Positions 18,632 through 26,715 of a DNA stretch of 64,000 bases are shown piece after piece. Below the pieces are notes generated by a model, which worked only from the letters and a program-made list of their open reading frames with translations, did no database searches and was not told the origin of the DNA. The stretch is from CAXNKH01 sp049296795. GTDB lineage: Bacteria > Pseudomonadota > Gammaproteobacteria > Burkholderiales > Burkholderiaceae_C. A program made the position numbers and the translations under genes. The DNA is taken from positions 42,354-106,353 of the forward strand of contig JBAQTC010000048.1 in the NCBI GenBank assembly GCA_049296795.1. The letters are read 5' to 3'. Position 1 is the first letter of the stretch; each line of letters opens with the position of its first letter.

Positions 18632-18835
18632 ATGAAACAACCCGACAAACAAAAGGTCATCGAGAAGATCGCGCTCGACCATCTTTTCATCGAAACGCTC
18701 GAAACCCAGCACCGTGATCGGCTGGACTTTCACGACGTCTCGGTCTGGGCGATCAAGAGCGCGCTTGAAGCCGCCTACGCCGCAGGGATCGCAGCAGCAC
18801 AAAACACATCAACAACATCGAAAGGAAAGAAATGA
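18632..18835 (+). CDS. Small conserved protein (DUF6900-like), unknown function
   Basis: A 67-aa protein whose core ETLETQHRDRLDFHDVSVW followed by a helix ending ALEAAYAAG looks like the DUF6900 domain; that naming is tentative. I chose the ATG 8 bp after GAGG; an ATG overlapping the previous stop (18617) is the alternative. Its end overlaps the next gene by 4 bp (ATGA), so the cassette is one operon. Confidence 0.65.
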   Translation: MKQPDKQKVIEKIALDHLFIETLETQHRDRLDFHDVSVWAIKSALEAAYAAGIAAAQNTSTTSKGKK

Positions 18836-19284
18836 AACTCACGGATACCCAGCGCAGCCTGCTCGAAGCAGCGGCCAAGCATCCTCAAAAACTGTTGACC
18901 GACTTCCCGGCCAACCTCAAAGGCGGCGCACTCATCAAGGTGCTCACCGCCCTGGGCAACGCAGGACTGATTGCCCCACACAACAAGACTCCCGAGGGCA
19001 ACACGCAGTTCGTGATTTCCACCGCAGGCCTGGAATCGATTGGCTTGACCCCTCAGCAACCACCCAAGCAGCGCGAGGGCACCAAACAGGCCACCCTGAT
19101 CGAGTTGCTCAAACGCCCAGAGGGCGTAAGCCTGGCCGAGATGGTTCAGGCCACCGGCTGGCAGCAGCACACCGTGCGAGGTGCCATGGCAGGCGCCCTG
19201 AAAAAGAAACTGGGCCTGAACATCGTGTCAGACAAGACCGATGGGCAGGACCGCAAGTACCGCATCACCACCGAAACCGTTTGA
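18832..19284 (+). CDS. DUF3489 domain protein
   Basis: A 150-aa protein with two winged-helix-like halves. The C-terminal half (residues ~82-150) carries the DUF3489 signature: GTKQATLIELLKRPEGVSL, then GWQQHTVRGAMAGALKKKLG. Such proteins are frequent in proteobacterial prophages and plasmids and probably bind DNA, but no function is established to my knowledge. It is translationally coupled to the gene before it. Confidence 0.85.
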   Translation: MKLTDTQRSLLEAAAKHPQKLLTDFPANLKGGALIKVLTALGNAGLIAPHNKTPEGNTQFVISTAGLESIGLTPQQPPKQREGTKQATLIELLKRPEGVSLAEMVQATGWQQHTVRGAMAGALKKKLGLNIVSDKTDGQDRKYRITTETV

Positions 19285-19291
19285 GCCGCCT

Positions 19292-19651
19292 ATGAAAACA
19301 TTGACGATCACCATCGAGCGAAAGCCAATCACCGTGAATTTCGACGGCAAGAGCCTCGAAGTAGATGAACTGAGCATCCGACTACCCTTTGGCAGAAAAC
19401 CCACTGACATCACAGAAATCGCCGCTTACGGTGACTACACGGTCTATGTCTCCGACACCCGGGAGATGACGGCTGAGGAATTCGACGGCTTTGCGATGAA
19501 CCTATTGAAGTCACGCGACTGGCTCAAGGGCAAAGGCGGCTACATCGGCAACGGCAGACTGTGCGTAATGGTCCACGCCCCAGGTCGCCCTTACCTCTTC
19601 ATTGACCCATCCGGCGGGGATTACGCCCGGTACGTCGCTCGCTTGGGCTGA
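19292..19651 (+). CDS. Hypothetical prophage protein
   Basis: A 119-aa protein, last of the plus-strand cassette, starting 7 bp after the DUF3489 gene. I do not recognise a family. The N-terminus is beta-rich (MKTLTITIERKPITVNF), with no cysteine cluster, signal peptide or membrane segment. It converges with the methyltransferase gene, whose stop is only 30 bp away; I see no terminator between them. Confidence 0.6.
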   Translation: MKTLTITIERKPITVNFDGKSLEVDELSIRLPFGRKPTDITEIAAYGDYTVYVSDTREMTAEEFDGFAMNLLKSRDWLKGKGGYIGNGRLCVMVHAPGRPYLFIDPSGGDYARYVARLG

Positions 19652-19681
19652 TCTGTACGCGAATTTCACGGGCAACTGAGA

Positions 19682-20959
19682 TCAGGCGCCCTGCGCCACA
19701 GGGGCCTCTTGAACCGGTGCATCGCCAGCACTGGTGGTCAGTTCGGCGAACTTCACGCCATCCTCCGAACGCACCGCCTGCAGACCGGTGTACTCCTCCC
19801 AGCGCTTGACGATCACATCCACGAACTTGGGATCGAGTTCCATGAGCCGTGCCTGACGCCCGGTCTTCTCGCAGGCAATCAGGGTGGTGCCCGAACCACC
19901 GAAGAGGTCCAGCACGATGTCCCGGCTCTTGGACGAATTCTTGATGGCCCGCTCAACCAGCTCGACCGGTTTCATGGTCGGATGCAGGTCGTTGACCCGG
20001 GGCTTGTTGTAGTTCCAAATGTCCGACTGGTCCCGGTCACCGCACCAGAAGTGGTCAGCGCCTTGCTTCCAGCCGTACAGGATCGGTTCGTACTGGCGCT
20101 GGTAGTCAGCCCGGCCCAGGGTGAAGGTGTTCTTGGACCAGATGATGAAGGTGGACCACTTGCCACCGGCATCCAGCCAGGCCTTTTGCAAGGTGTGCAG
20201 CTCCGAGGAGCTCATAGCCACGTAGCAGCCGCCCTTGGTGACCATCAGCAGGTTCACGCAGGCGTCGTACAGGAATTGGTAGAAGCCATCGCCCAGTGCG
20301 TCGTTGAGGATGCGCCGGTCCTTACCCCGCATCTTGTCCTTGGCGTTGTTGCCATAGTCCACGTTGTAGGGTGGATCGGTGAAGGCCATGTCGGCCAGCT
20401 CGCTACCCATGAGCTTTTCCACATCGGACAGCATGGTCGAATCACCGCATAGGAGGCGGTGGCTGCCGAGAATCCACAAGTCCCCAGGTCTGGATACGGG
20501 ATCTACTGGTGCTTCTGGGATTGCATCATCTTCGGTCAAACCACCGCCTGCTTGATCACCATTGAGCAGGCGCTCAATCTCATCGTCCCCAAAGCCGAGC
20601 AAGTCGAGATCAAAATCCACGCCTTGAAGCTCTTGCAATTCGAGCTTGAGTAACTCTTCATCCCAACCCGAGTTCAACGCGATTCGGTTGTCGGCCAGGA
20701 TGTAGGCCTTTTTTTGTTCAGGGCTCAGATGGCCCAGCTCAATGACGGGCACCTCTGTTAATTCAAGTTTTCTGGCAGCAGCCAAACGGCCGTGGCCAGC
20801 GATCACGCCCTTGTCGCCGTCAGTCAAGATTGGATTGGTCCAACCGAACTCACGAATGCTGGCAGCGATCTGGGCGATTTGTTCTTCACTGTGGGTGCGG
20901 GCGTTTCGCGCATACGGAATGAGCGAATCGACCGGGACCATTTGGATCTCGGGTTTCAT
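19682..20959 (-). CDS. ParB-like/DNA methyltransferase fusion
   Basis: A 425-aa two-domain protein. Residues 1-135 are a ParB/Srx-fold domain with GVIAGHGRLAAARKL near residue 51. Residues 160-425 are an N6-adenine/N4-cytosine methyltransferase with DPPY at 195-198 and the AdoMet motif DLFGGSGTTLIA near 360 (beta-type order). Phages use such orphan methylases for modification against restriction or for regulation. I placed the start at the ATG beginning MKPEIQMVPV, where the family starts; it lacks a clear ribosome site. No restriction partner is adjacent. Confidence 0.9.
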   Translation of the reverse strand: MKPEIQMVPVDSLIPYARNARTHSEEQIAQIAASIREFGWTNPILTDGDKGVIAGHGRLAAARKLELTEVPVIELGHLSPEQKKAYILADNRIALNSGWDEELLKLELQELQGVDFDLDLLGFGDDEIERLLNGDQAGGGLTEDDAIPEAPVDPVSRPGDLWILGSHRLLCGDSTMLSDVEKLMGSELADMAFTDPPYNVDYGNNAKDKMRGKDRRILNDALGDGFYQFLYDACVNLLMVTKGGCYVAMSSSELHTLQKAWLDAGGKWSTFIIWSKNTFTLGRADYQRQYEPILYGWKQGADHFWCGDRDQSDIWNYNKPRVNDLHPTMKPVELVERAIKNSSKSRDIVLDLFGGSGTTLIACEKTGRQARLMELDPKFVDVIVKRWEEYTGLQAVRSEDGVKFAELTTSAGDAPVQEAPVAQGA

Positions 20960-21018
20960 GAGCAAATCAGGGGAGTAGTGCTGCCCTTGATCGCAGTGAA
21001 TGCGCCAACAGGAAGCAG

Positions 21019-21058
21019 AAATGAAAAGTGGAAAGGAATGTCTTGCACTCCTTTCCAC
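21019..21058 (-). terminator. Intrinsic terminator after the prophage early operon
   Basis: A perfect 10-bp inverted repeat (GTGGAAAGGA / TCCTTTCCAC) with an 11-nt loop, followed on the minus strand by TTTTCATTT. It separates the replication genes from the ParB-methyltransferase, which would then need its own promoter or readthrough. Confidence 0.75.
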
Positions 21059-21138
21059 ACCGTAGCTGAAAATGTACGCTCAAATGGGATGATTTGTTGC
21101 AAGGGCTAAATTCGCTCACTCACCACCTCTCGCCCGCA

Positions 21139-21570
21139 CTACATATCAACCTCTCCAATTCCCTCTAATTTCCTCTGTGAAATACCCAAAGCGTTGAGTT
21201 GATCTGCCACCGTCTGCAACGCTCGTTGCCAACGTCGCCAAGCAGTGGTCCTGTCACACGCAAATCGACGACCGATCTGATGCCAGCCATATCTCTTGGC
21301 ACGCATCCAGACCAAATGCCTCTGATCTATCTCAAGCCATTGGACCCACTTCATGGTCTCCAGCATTCTTTCAATTGCCTCAGGGCTTGGGATCATTGGC
21401 ATGTACACCCGCTCGGTATCTGGGTAACGAGAGGGTGTTTGCATGGCCAGTGACATCCATGGATTGTTGTAACCCTGAACGCGGACGGGTGGAAGTCGGT
21501 AGGCCGTATGAGCGGCGTCAAGAAACCGGGCTTCCACATCATCCATGCCCCATATAGGTTTTCTATCCAT
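21139..21570 (-). CDS. DUF6362 domain protein (HTH-like, late regulator candidate)
   Basis: A 143-aa protein matching the DUF6362 pattern: WGMDDVEARFLDAAHTAYRL, then VQGYNNPW, then a C-terminal helix-turn-helix-like segment GWHQIGRRFACDRTTAWRRW. The C-terminal part suggests DNA binding, so a role in late-gene control is possible but unproven. The start follows an excellent AGGAGGT; upstream in-frame codons overlap the previous gene and are rejected. It is the last gene before the terminator. Confidence 0.82.
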   Translation of the reverse strand: MDRKPIWGMDDVEARFLDAAHTAYRLPPVRVQGYNNPWMSLAMQTPSRYPDTERVYMPMIPSPEAIERMLETMKWVQWLEIDQRHLVWMRAKRYGWHQIGRRFACDRTTAWRRWQRALQTVADQLNALGISQRKLEGIGEVDM

Positions 21571-21769
21571 GCTTACCTCCTGAACCATAGAGGCGCTCGC
21601 CAATACGACGAATGAACTCCCGCTCAAGGAAGTCCAGCCGTTCGTCTTGATCTGAGACAACCAGGATGTGTTGCTCACGCCAACCTGAACGCTTGACAGC
21701 ATCCAGATCTGTCACGACAGGCTGCACTTTGCCAAGAGCGCAGCGATACGGTTGTGCTGGGACTTTCAT
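21563..21769 (-). CDS. Hypothetical prophage protein
   Basis: A 68-aa protein in the early operon, starting after AGGAGG and overlapping the DUF6362 gene by 8 bp. It contains VVTDLDAVKRSGWREQHILV and a charged C-terminal helix. I do not recognise a family; translation is supported by the ribosome site and operon packing. Confidence 0.65.
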   Translation of the reverse strand: MKVPAQPYRCALGKVQPVVTDLDAVKRSGWREQHILVVSDQDERLDFLEREFIRRIGERLYGSGGKHG

Positions 21770-21770
21770 C

Positions 21771-22244
21771 TCACGCCTCCTGTGTCGTCTGACGATCGCG
21801 TGCCAGATAGGCCAATGCAATTGCGTCTGCTTCGTTGTCGTCTGCAGGTTGGTGACCGCGTGCTTGAACGCTTGCGATCATTTCTTCCTTACCTGCATTG
21901 CCCTTGCCGGTTGCATGCTTCTTGATCGTGCCGACCGGTATGCCTTCGTAGGGGATCTGATGGTGCTCACACCAGGCTGTCAGTTGGCCCATGAAGCCAC
22001 CGTATGCATGGGCGGCATCCACACCCACATGCCTGCGTACTTCTTCAAACACGACCAGGTCAACGCCTGTGGTGCATTGCTTCACGTCCGTGAGCCAGCG
22101 TTTGAATTTGAGGAATCGCATGCCACCACCTTCGAAGCGTTGGGGCTTAAAGGATTGACTTCCACTTGTGATCTGACCGTCTGCACCCATCAAGGCCCAT
22201 CCAGTCGTTGTGCCCAAGTCCAAGGCAAGAATCGTCATGTTCAT
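21771..22244 (-). CDS. RuvC-like Holliday junction resolvase
   Basis: A 157-aa RNase H-fold protein. Acidic residues fit a RuvC active site: Asp9 in LALDLGTTTGW, Glu67/Glu68 in VVFEEVRRH, and Asp135/Asp136 plus Asp140 in DDNEADAIALAYL. Phage RuvC homologues resolve branched DNA before packaging. The first of two close ATGs follows TGGAG at good spacing. It lies downstream of the primase-helicase in the replication module. Confidence 0.88.
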   Translation of the reverse strand: MNMTILALDLGTTTGWALMGADGQITSGSQSFKPQRFEGGGMRFLKFKRWLTDVKQCTTGVDLVVFEEVRRHVGVDAAHAYGGFMGQLTAWCEHHQIPYEGIPVGTIKKHATGKGNAGKEEMIASVQARGHQPADDNEADAIALAYLARDRQTTQEA

Positions 22245-22303
22245 TTCGTCTCCAGAATTTGATCGGGTGACGGGTTGGACAGGTTTCACGGTTACTCCTC
22301 TAT

Positions 22304-22325
22304 CGTGTGTGTGCGCGCACGCGTG
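22304..22325. repeat. 22-bp alternating pyrimidine-purine run
   Basis: The spacer between the primase and resolvase genes contains a perfect 22-bp alternation of pyrimidine and purine, mainly TG and CG steps. Such runs can adopt Z-DNA under negative supercoiling. The rest of the ~125-bp spacer shows no gene. Confidence 0.8.
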
Positions 22326-22370
22326 AGGGGTTAATCAGTAAGACTGTCAAATCCGTCACCATGGTTTGGT

Positions 22371-24641
22371 TCAATCGTCTCGATACGGGTAGCCGCCACC
22401 GGTATGAGGCTTAGGTCGTAGACTGATGCCCGCGATTGCGCGTGCACCGCCATGCAGTCGGCATTTCTCGAACTTGCGGGTCGACATCAGCTCTGAGAAC
22501 CGCTTGATCGAGCCCACGTACTCGCCAGCACGCTCAGCCCATTCGCGCCAATCAGTGAACAGATTCGATACGCCTTCGCGATGGGTCTTGCTCAAAATGC
22601 AGCGCTCCTCGATCCATTGGCCCAAGGCGTCTTCCGCCTCGAAATACTCCTCAGTTGCCGAGACCACGCACTCGGGTGGACGCAGGCCATCGCGTTGCCA
22701 TGCGAGACACCCTTCGACCGCCCAGGCCAAAATACCGTCACGCTCCGCGTACAGTTTCTCGGTCAGCTTGCCGTCACGCCTCTCTGGCGGGATCGTCACC
22801 GTGAAGGGGATCAAGTGCAGTCGCCGCTTCATCGCCTCATCCACGTTGCGAATCGATGGCTTGTGGTTACCTGCGATCAACAGCTTGAACTGCGGGATGT
22901 ACTCGAAGAAGTCCTGTCGCATGAAGCGAGCAGACACCTTGTCACCACCCGTGATGGCCTTGACCTTGGATTCATTCCAGCGCCTGCCTTGCTCGGTTTC
23001 CACTGACGCTACAAAGCGTGCGCCGCGCAATCCGGCCAAATCAGTGGGGTGTCGATCACCTCGGGCATCCATGAAGGTGTCCATGGGTGCGCTCGTGGCG
23101 TAGTCGCCCAAGATGCTGGCCAAGGTATTCACGAACACCGACTTGCCGTTCGCGCCGGTCCCGTACAGAAAGAACAATGCATGGGCGCTGGTTGCCCCGG
23201 TCAGACAGTACCCCGCCATGCGCTGCAAGTACTCCTGTAAAAGCAGGTCGCCGCCGGTCACGTCATTCAAAAACGCTTTCCACTGTGGACAGTCACCCTT
23301 TGGTGTGGCCGTCGCAATCTTGGTCATGCGGTCTGCACGGTCATGCGGACGCGTGGCGCCCACCTTGAGGTTCACGACACCACCAGGGGTGTTGAGCAAG
23401 AACAGGTCTGCGTCCCATTCCTCAGTGGTGGATGCATGACGGCGATCAGACCTCGCCATGCGATCGACACCACCCACGGTACTACTGGCGAGCAACTTGG
23501 CTGCGAGGCGATGCGAGTCCACCTTGAGTGCGGCCTCACGGCAGATGGCGCGAATGAGGTGATGGGACATCAAGGTCTCATCGGGCTGCCAGCGGCAACC
23601 GGTCCACACCAGCCACTTTCCCCAGGCCGCGCAATAGCGCCACTCGTCGGCATAGCGAGATGTGAACGCTAGCGTCAGCGCATCATCGGTCGCCCACACC
23701 GTGGCGTCTTGAGTCGTCATGGCCTTGGTGGTCTTCACGCACATACGCGGCCCAGAGGCAATGAACGTGGTCACATCAAAGCCCTCGTCCATTGCATCGG
23801 CAGCGTCCCAGCCATCAGCCTTGTCATCGGGCGGCAAGAGAACATCGCAGGAATGCGCGCCCGCATCTAGGACAGCTTGCGCCGCCGCCATGGCGTACTC
23901 CCAGCCTGGCTTGTCTCGGTCGGGCCAAATCAAAACGGCCTTGCCTGTGAGTGGTGACCAGTCGGTTTTGTCCACAGGGGCATTCGCCCCGTGCATGGCA
24001 GTCGTGGCTGTGATTCCAGCGGCGATCAATGCCTGGGCACACTTCTCACCCTCGACCAAGATCACTCGTTCGGCAGCGAGCATCCCCGGCTGGTTGTACA
24101 GCGGGCGAGGATCGGGTGGAGCCATCTTGCGACGCTTGGCATCCCAAGGCCGGAACTCCTTCTTGCGACCGGGTGGGTCGTAGCGGTACACGACGGCAAT
24201 CAGGTGGCCCTCGGCATCGAAGTAGTCCCACTTGGCCGTGGCGAGCCCCAGCTCATCGACCGGTGCTTCCTTCTTTGCCTTGCGGGTGTGGACAGGAGCA
24301 GCCTGGCCAACCAGGTCTGCCGCGTAGTCCAACACCCGAGGAAAGTCGATCTGCACATCGATGCCCAAGTAGGCTGCGATCAGACCAAAGATGTCGCCAC
24401 CATCTCCGGTGGCGCGATCGGTCCACAGTCCCGCCTTCTCTGTGTCGAGCACCACCTCCAAGCTGTCGCCGGGGCTGCCCAGCACATCGCCCATCAGGAA
24501 TTTGCCACGACGCTTCTTGCCTGCGGGAAACAGTGTGCTGAGCACCGACTCCAGTCGGTCGATCAACGCCGCACGCAACTGCTCACGGGTGGCGTCGGTG
24601 TCCTTGTGTGTGGGTGAGTCGTTGTCATTGAAATCAAGCAT
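22371..24641 (-). CDS. Phage primase-helicase (Toprim plus D5/P4-type SF3 helicase)
   Basis: A 756-aa replication protein. A divergent Toprim-like domain has Glu198 in LVEGEKCA and Asp241/Asp243 in WPDRDKPG. A D5-type N-terminal helicase region follows and the SF3 Walker A GTGANGKS is at residues 494-501, with the usual Walker B and sensor motifs downstream to about residue 640. This matches P4-family phage primase-helicases that start and drive replication. I chose the ATG after GGGAGAG, giving an 8-bp overlap with the preceding HTH gene. No origin is obvious nearby. Confidence 0.93.
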   Translation of the reverse strand: MLDFNDNDSPTHKDTDATREQLRAALIDRLESVLSTLFPAGKKRRGKFLMGDVLGSPGDSLEVVLDTEKAGLWTDRATGDGGDIFGLIAAYLGIDVQIDFPRVLDYAADLVGQAAPVHTRKAKKEAPVDELGLATAKWDYFDAEGHLIAVVYRYDPPGRKKEFRPWDAKRRKMAPPDPRPLYNQPGMLAAERVILVEGEKCAQALIAAGITATTAMHGANAPVDKTDWSPLTGKAVLIWPDRDKPGWEYAMAAAQAVLDAGAHSCDVLLPPDDKADGWDAADAMDEGFDVTTFIASGPRMCVKTTKAMTTQDATVWATDDALTLAFTSRYADEWRYCAAWGKWLVWTGCRWQPDETLMSHHLIRAICREAALKVDSHRLAAKLLASSTVGGVDRMARSDRRHASTTEEWDADLFLLNTPGGVVNLKVGATRPHDRADRMTKIATATPKGDCPQWKAFLNDVTGGDLLLQEYLQRMAGYCLTGATSAHALFFLYGTGANGKSVFVNTLASILGDYATSAPMDTFMDARGDRHPTDLAGLRGARFVASVETEQGRRWNESKVKAITGGDKVSARFMRQDFFEYIPQFKLLIAGNHKPSIRNVDEAMKRRLHLIPFTVTIPPERRDGKLTEKLYAERDGILAWAVEGCLAWQRDGLRPPECVVSATEEYFEAEDALGQWIEERCILSKTHREGVSNLFTDWREWAERAGEYVGSIKRFSELMSTRKFEKCRLHGGARAIAGISLRPKPHTGGGYPYRDD

Positions 24642-24873
24642 CCGACTTCTCTCCCTGCGCATTTGCTTCGGCTTCTGCTTGCGCTTGCGCGTGCATCCAA
24701 GCCATCAGCTCGCTCACCTTGAAGCGGACCATCTTGCCGACGCGGTAATGCGGCAGGCCAAGACGCTGGCGATCTTTGGGATTTGTGAGCAGGTACATCG
24801 GCAGCTTCAGGCAGAACGCTGCCTCGCGTGCATCGACCAGTCGCTCGGTAAGAATTTGATTAACGTCCGTCAT
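24634..24873 (-). CDS. Small HTH (AlpA/excisionase-like) protein
   Basis: A 79-aa protein with a winged-helix/MerR-like DNA-binding region: LVDAREAAFCLKLP followed by GLPHYRVGKMVRFKVSEL. This layout is typical of AlpA or Xis proteins, although here it lies inside the replication operon rather than next to an integrase. The ATG follows TGGAG; the end is Ala/Glu/Gln rich. Confidence 0.8.
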   Translation of the reverse strand: MTDVNQILTERLVDAREAAFCLKLPMYLLTNPKDRQRLGLPHYRVGKMVRFKVSELMAWMHAQAQAEAEANAQGEKSDA

Positions 24874-25606
24874 TGCTTTGTCTCCAGCACCGGTCCTGCC
24901 ATGCGCACATCCGGCATTCAAAATGAGTGGGGTCTTGATAGGCGCGAACGAGCAGCTCGCCCGCCTCGGTTGCAGAGATCACCTTGAGCGCACGGTCGGA
25001 CATGCGCTGCGCAAGCGCCGCATCAAAGGGCACCAGTTCGGTGTAGATCTCCATGGTGTCGGCGTTCACCGCCGTGAAAACCGCAGGGTTTTCGTGCAGC
25101 TCCAGGTAGGCCTGATACAGCACCACTTGAGCGTGATAGATCGGCTTGGAGATGGCCAGCTTGTTCTTCTCGAGGTCACGCCACGACTTGGAACCAAGAC
25201 ATTTGTTCTCCCACAAAGCGGGATACTTGAATCCATCGGGACCGCCAACGATCACGCCGTCGATGTGTCCAGCCAAGCGGCCATCGAGCGCAGCAAAGCC
25301 AAACTGTTCACCATTGGCTTTGGTCGTGCGCAGGTCAAACCCGGCATCACGCAGCCACTGGATCATGCTGTCCTCAGATCGATGGCCACGCTCAAAGATG
25401 CGCAGCAAGCGACCAGGATGTTCACGCCCGGGATCCACGGGAGCCTTGGCGAACTCATACTGCAGGGCACGCTCGCACGAGACGCCCAAGCGTGAGGCAC
25501 CAAGGTAACTTCTCGGGCGCTGCTTGGCATGCTCACGCTGCATTGCGGCATCAATCAGCGCGCTGACCTGGCCCGCGATGCTGGAGGAGGAGTTGAAATC
25601 CATCAT
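24860..25606 (-). CDS. PD-(D/E)XK nuclease (Cas4/RecB-like)
   Basis: A 248-aa nuclease of the PD-(D/E)XK superfamily. Asp116 in GHIDGVIVGG and Glu133-x-Lys135 in LWENKCL form the metal site. A C-terminal cysteine set (CRMCAWQDRC) recalls Cas4/AddB-type Fe-S clusters, though only three Cys are near and a fourth may be Cys44. In phages such exonucleases generate single strands for recombination. It overlaps both neighbours by a few bases, and the next-but-one upstream gene encodes a DUF669-like binding protein, consistent with a recombination set. Confidence 0.86.
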   Translation of the reverse strand: MMDFNSSSSIAGQVSALIDAAMQREHAKQRPRSYLGASRLGVSCERALQYEFAKAPVDPGREHPGRLLRIFERGHRSEDSMIQWLRDAGFDLRTTKANGEQFGFAALDGRLAGHIDGVIVGGPDGFKYPALWENKCLGSKSWRDLEKNKLAISKPIYHAQVVLYQAYLELHENPAVFTAVNADTMEIYTELVPFDAALAQRMSDRALKVISATEAGELLVRAYQDPTHFECRMCAWQDRCWRQSNDGR

Positions 25607-26088
25607 TTCTTGTCTCCCTCCACCACCCAAGGCAAGTCATCCTCCAGATCCGCGAACGGATGGGCCAGAGGATCAGGCGTTGGTGGCAGTCCACGCACGG
25701 GCGGGAATTTCGTCTGCTCGTGATGCGCCAGCATGGCATCGGTCCAGCACGTCACGATGGCGTCGATGACGCGCAGGGCCTCCGCTTCTGAATAGTCGCC
25801 CAGAGGTTTGTCGAATCCGATCTCGCCAGCCGACTCTCCGAATGCCTTGAGGCATTTCTTCATTGAGGCCAGTTCAATGTCAGAGGGGTCGATCATGGGA
25901 ACCTCCTTCAGATCGATTCGCCCATCGAGCGCGCGCTGCCAGTTCCCGTACATCGCATGAAACGTGTCCTGACATTTTTTCGAGCAGAAAACCCAGTCGA
26001 TTGGGTAGCGCCGGGGATTGCCCACACCGTGACGGTTGTCGGTGTGGCCGAAACCCCGGGCCTGTCTGTTGCAGACCCAGCATTTCAT
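25603..26088 (-). CDS. DUF6511 zinc-finger protein
   Basis: A 161-aa protein whose N-terminus is a probable zinc site: CWVC near residue 3 and CSKKC near residue 35, with ARGFGHTDNRHGVGNPRRYP between. This is the DUF6511 pattern. The middle is acidic and the C-terminus is Pro rich. A strong AAGGAGGG precedes the ATG. Function is unknown; association with phage recombination genes is the only clue. Confidence 0.82.
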   Translation of the reverse strand: MKCWVCNRQARGFGHTDNRHGVGNPRRYPIDWVFCSKKCQDTFHAMYGNWQRALDGRIDLKEVPMIDPSDIELASMKKCLKAFGESAGEIGFDKPLGDYSEAEALRVIDAIVTCWTDAMLAHHEQTKFPPVRGLPPTPDPLAHPFADLEDDLPWVVEGDKK

Positions 26089-26097
26089 TCACCCTCC

Positions 26098-26712
26098 TTA
26101 CTGAGCCCAGCTCGGTTTGCCCGAGACAGGTGTGCGTTGAGCCTGTGCCTGAGCGTGTGAGCTGCTGGCAGGAGGTGCTTGGTAGCTTGCGGCAGGACGT
26201 TGTGCAGCAGATGCAGCCCCACGGGGGTAATCCGTCTGATCCGGCTCCACCGCCATCTTCACGACGTTGCGCATCTCACCGCGACCATCTTTTTCCACAT
26301 CGATGCGCGCCACGAACTCAATGCCATCGAGCTCATTGAAGCCTTGGATGCGACGCGCGGCAGCGGCCTGCGGGGAGTTGTCCTGCGGTTGGATGTTGCG
26401 CGAGGAGTTGAGCACCGCACGAATGAAGGTGCGACCCATGTTTCCCCAAGCGGGACCCTTGGAGCTGTGCAGGCCGACGTTCGACCACATCTTGCGTCGG
26501 GCATATTCACCGTCCAGGATCACGAACTCACAGGCCAAGAAGATGCTGCCCGTCTCAAAGCTCTGGGTTGCATAGCCACCCGTCCAGCCCTGTGCTGCAT
26601 CGTCATGGCCACCGGGCTTGATCGTCATGCGCACCGGTGCTACCGTGCCCTTGGGGATCAGGTCAAAAGATTGTTGTTGTTCAGCGTCGTTGAAATCGTT
26701 CCAGGCGGACAT
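26098..26712 (-). CDS. DUF669-like putative ssDNA-binding protein
   Basis: A 204-aa protein with a beta-rich body (residues 15-145) and a disordered tail rich in Ala, Gln, Pro and Ser ending PSWAQ. The body segment FVILDGEYARRKMWSNVGL fits DUF669, a group of OB-fold-like phage proteins found next to Sak4-type ATPases. Such pairs act in recombination or replication. The acidic tip usual in SSB is missing. AAGGAG precedes the ATG. Confidence 0.72.
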   Translation of the reverse strand: MSAWNDFNDAEQQQSFDLIPKGTVAPVRMTIKPGGHDDAAQGWTGGYATQSFETGSIFLACEFVILDGEYARRKMWSNVGLHSSKGPAWGNMGRTFIRAVLNSSRNIQPQDNSPQAAAARRIQGFNELDGIEFVARIDVEKDGRGEMRNVVKMAVEPDQTDYPRGAASAAQRPAASYQAPPASSSHAQAQAQRTPVSGKPSWAQ

Positions 26713-26715
26713 GGT

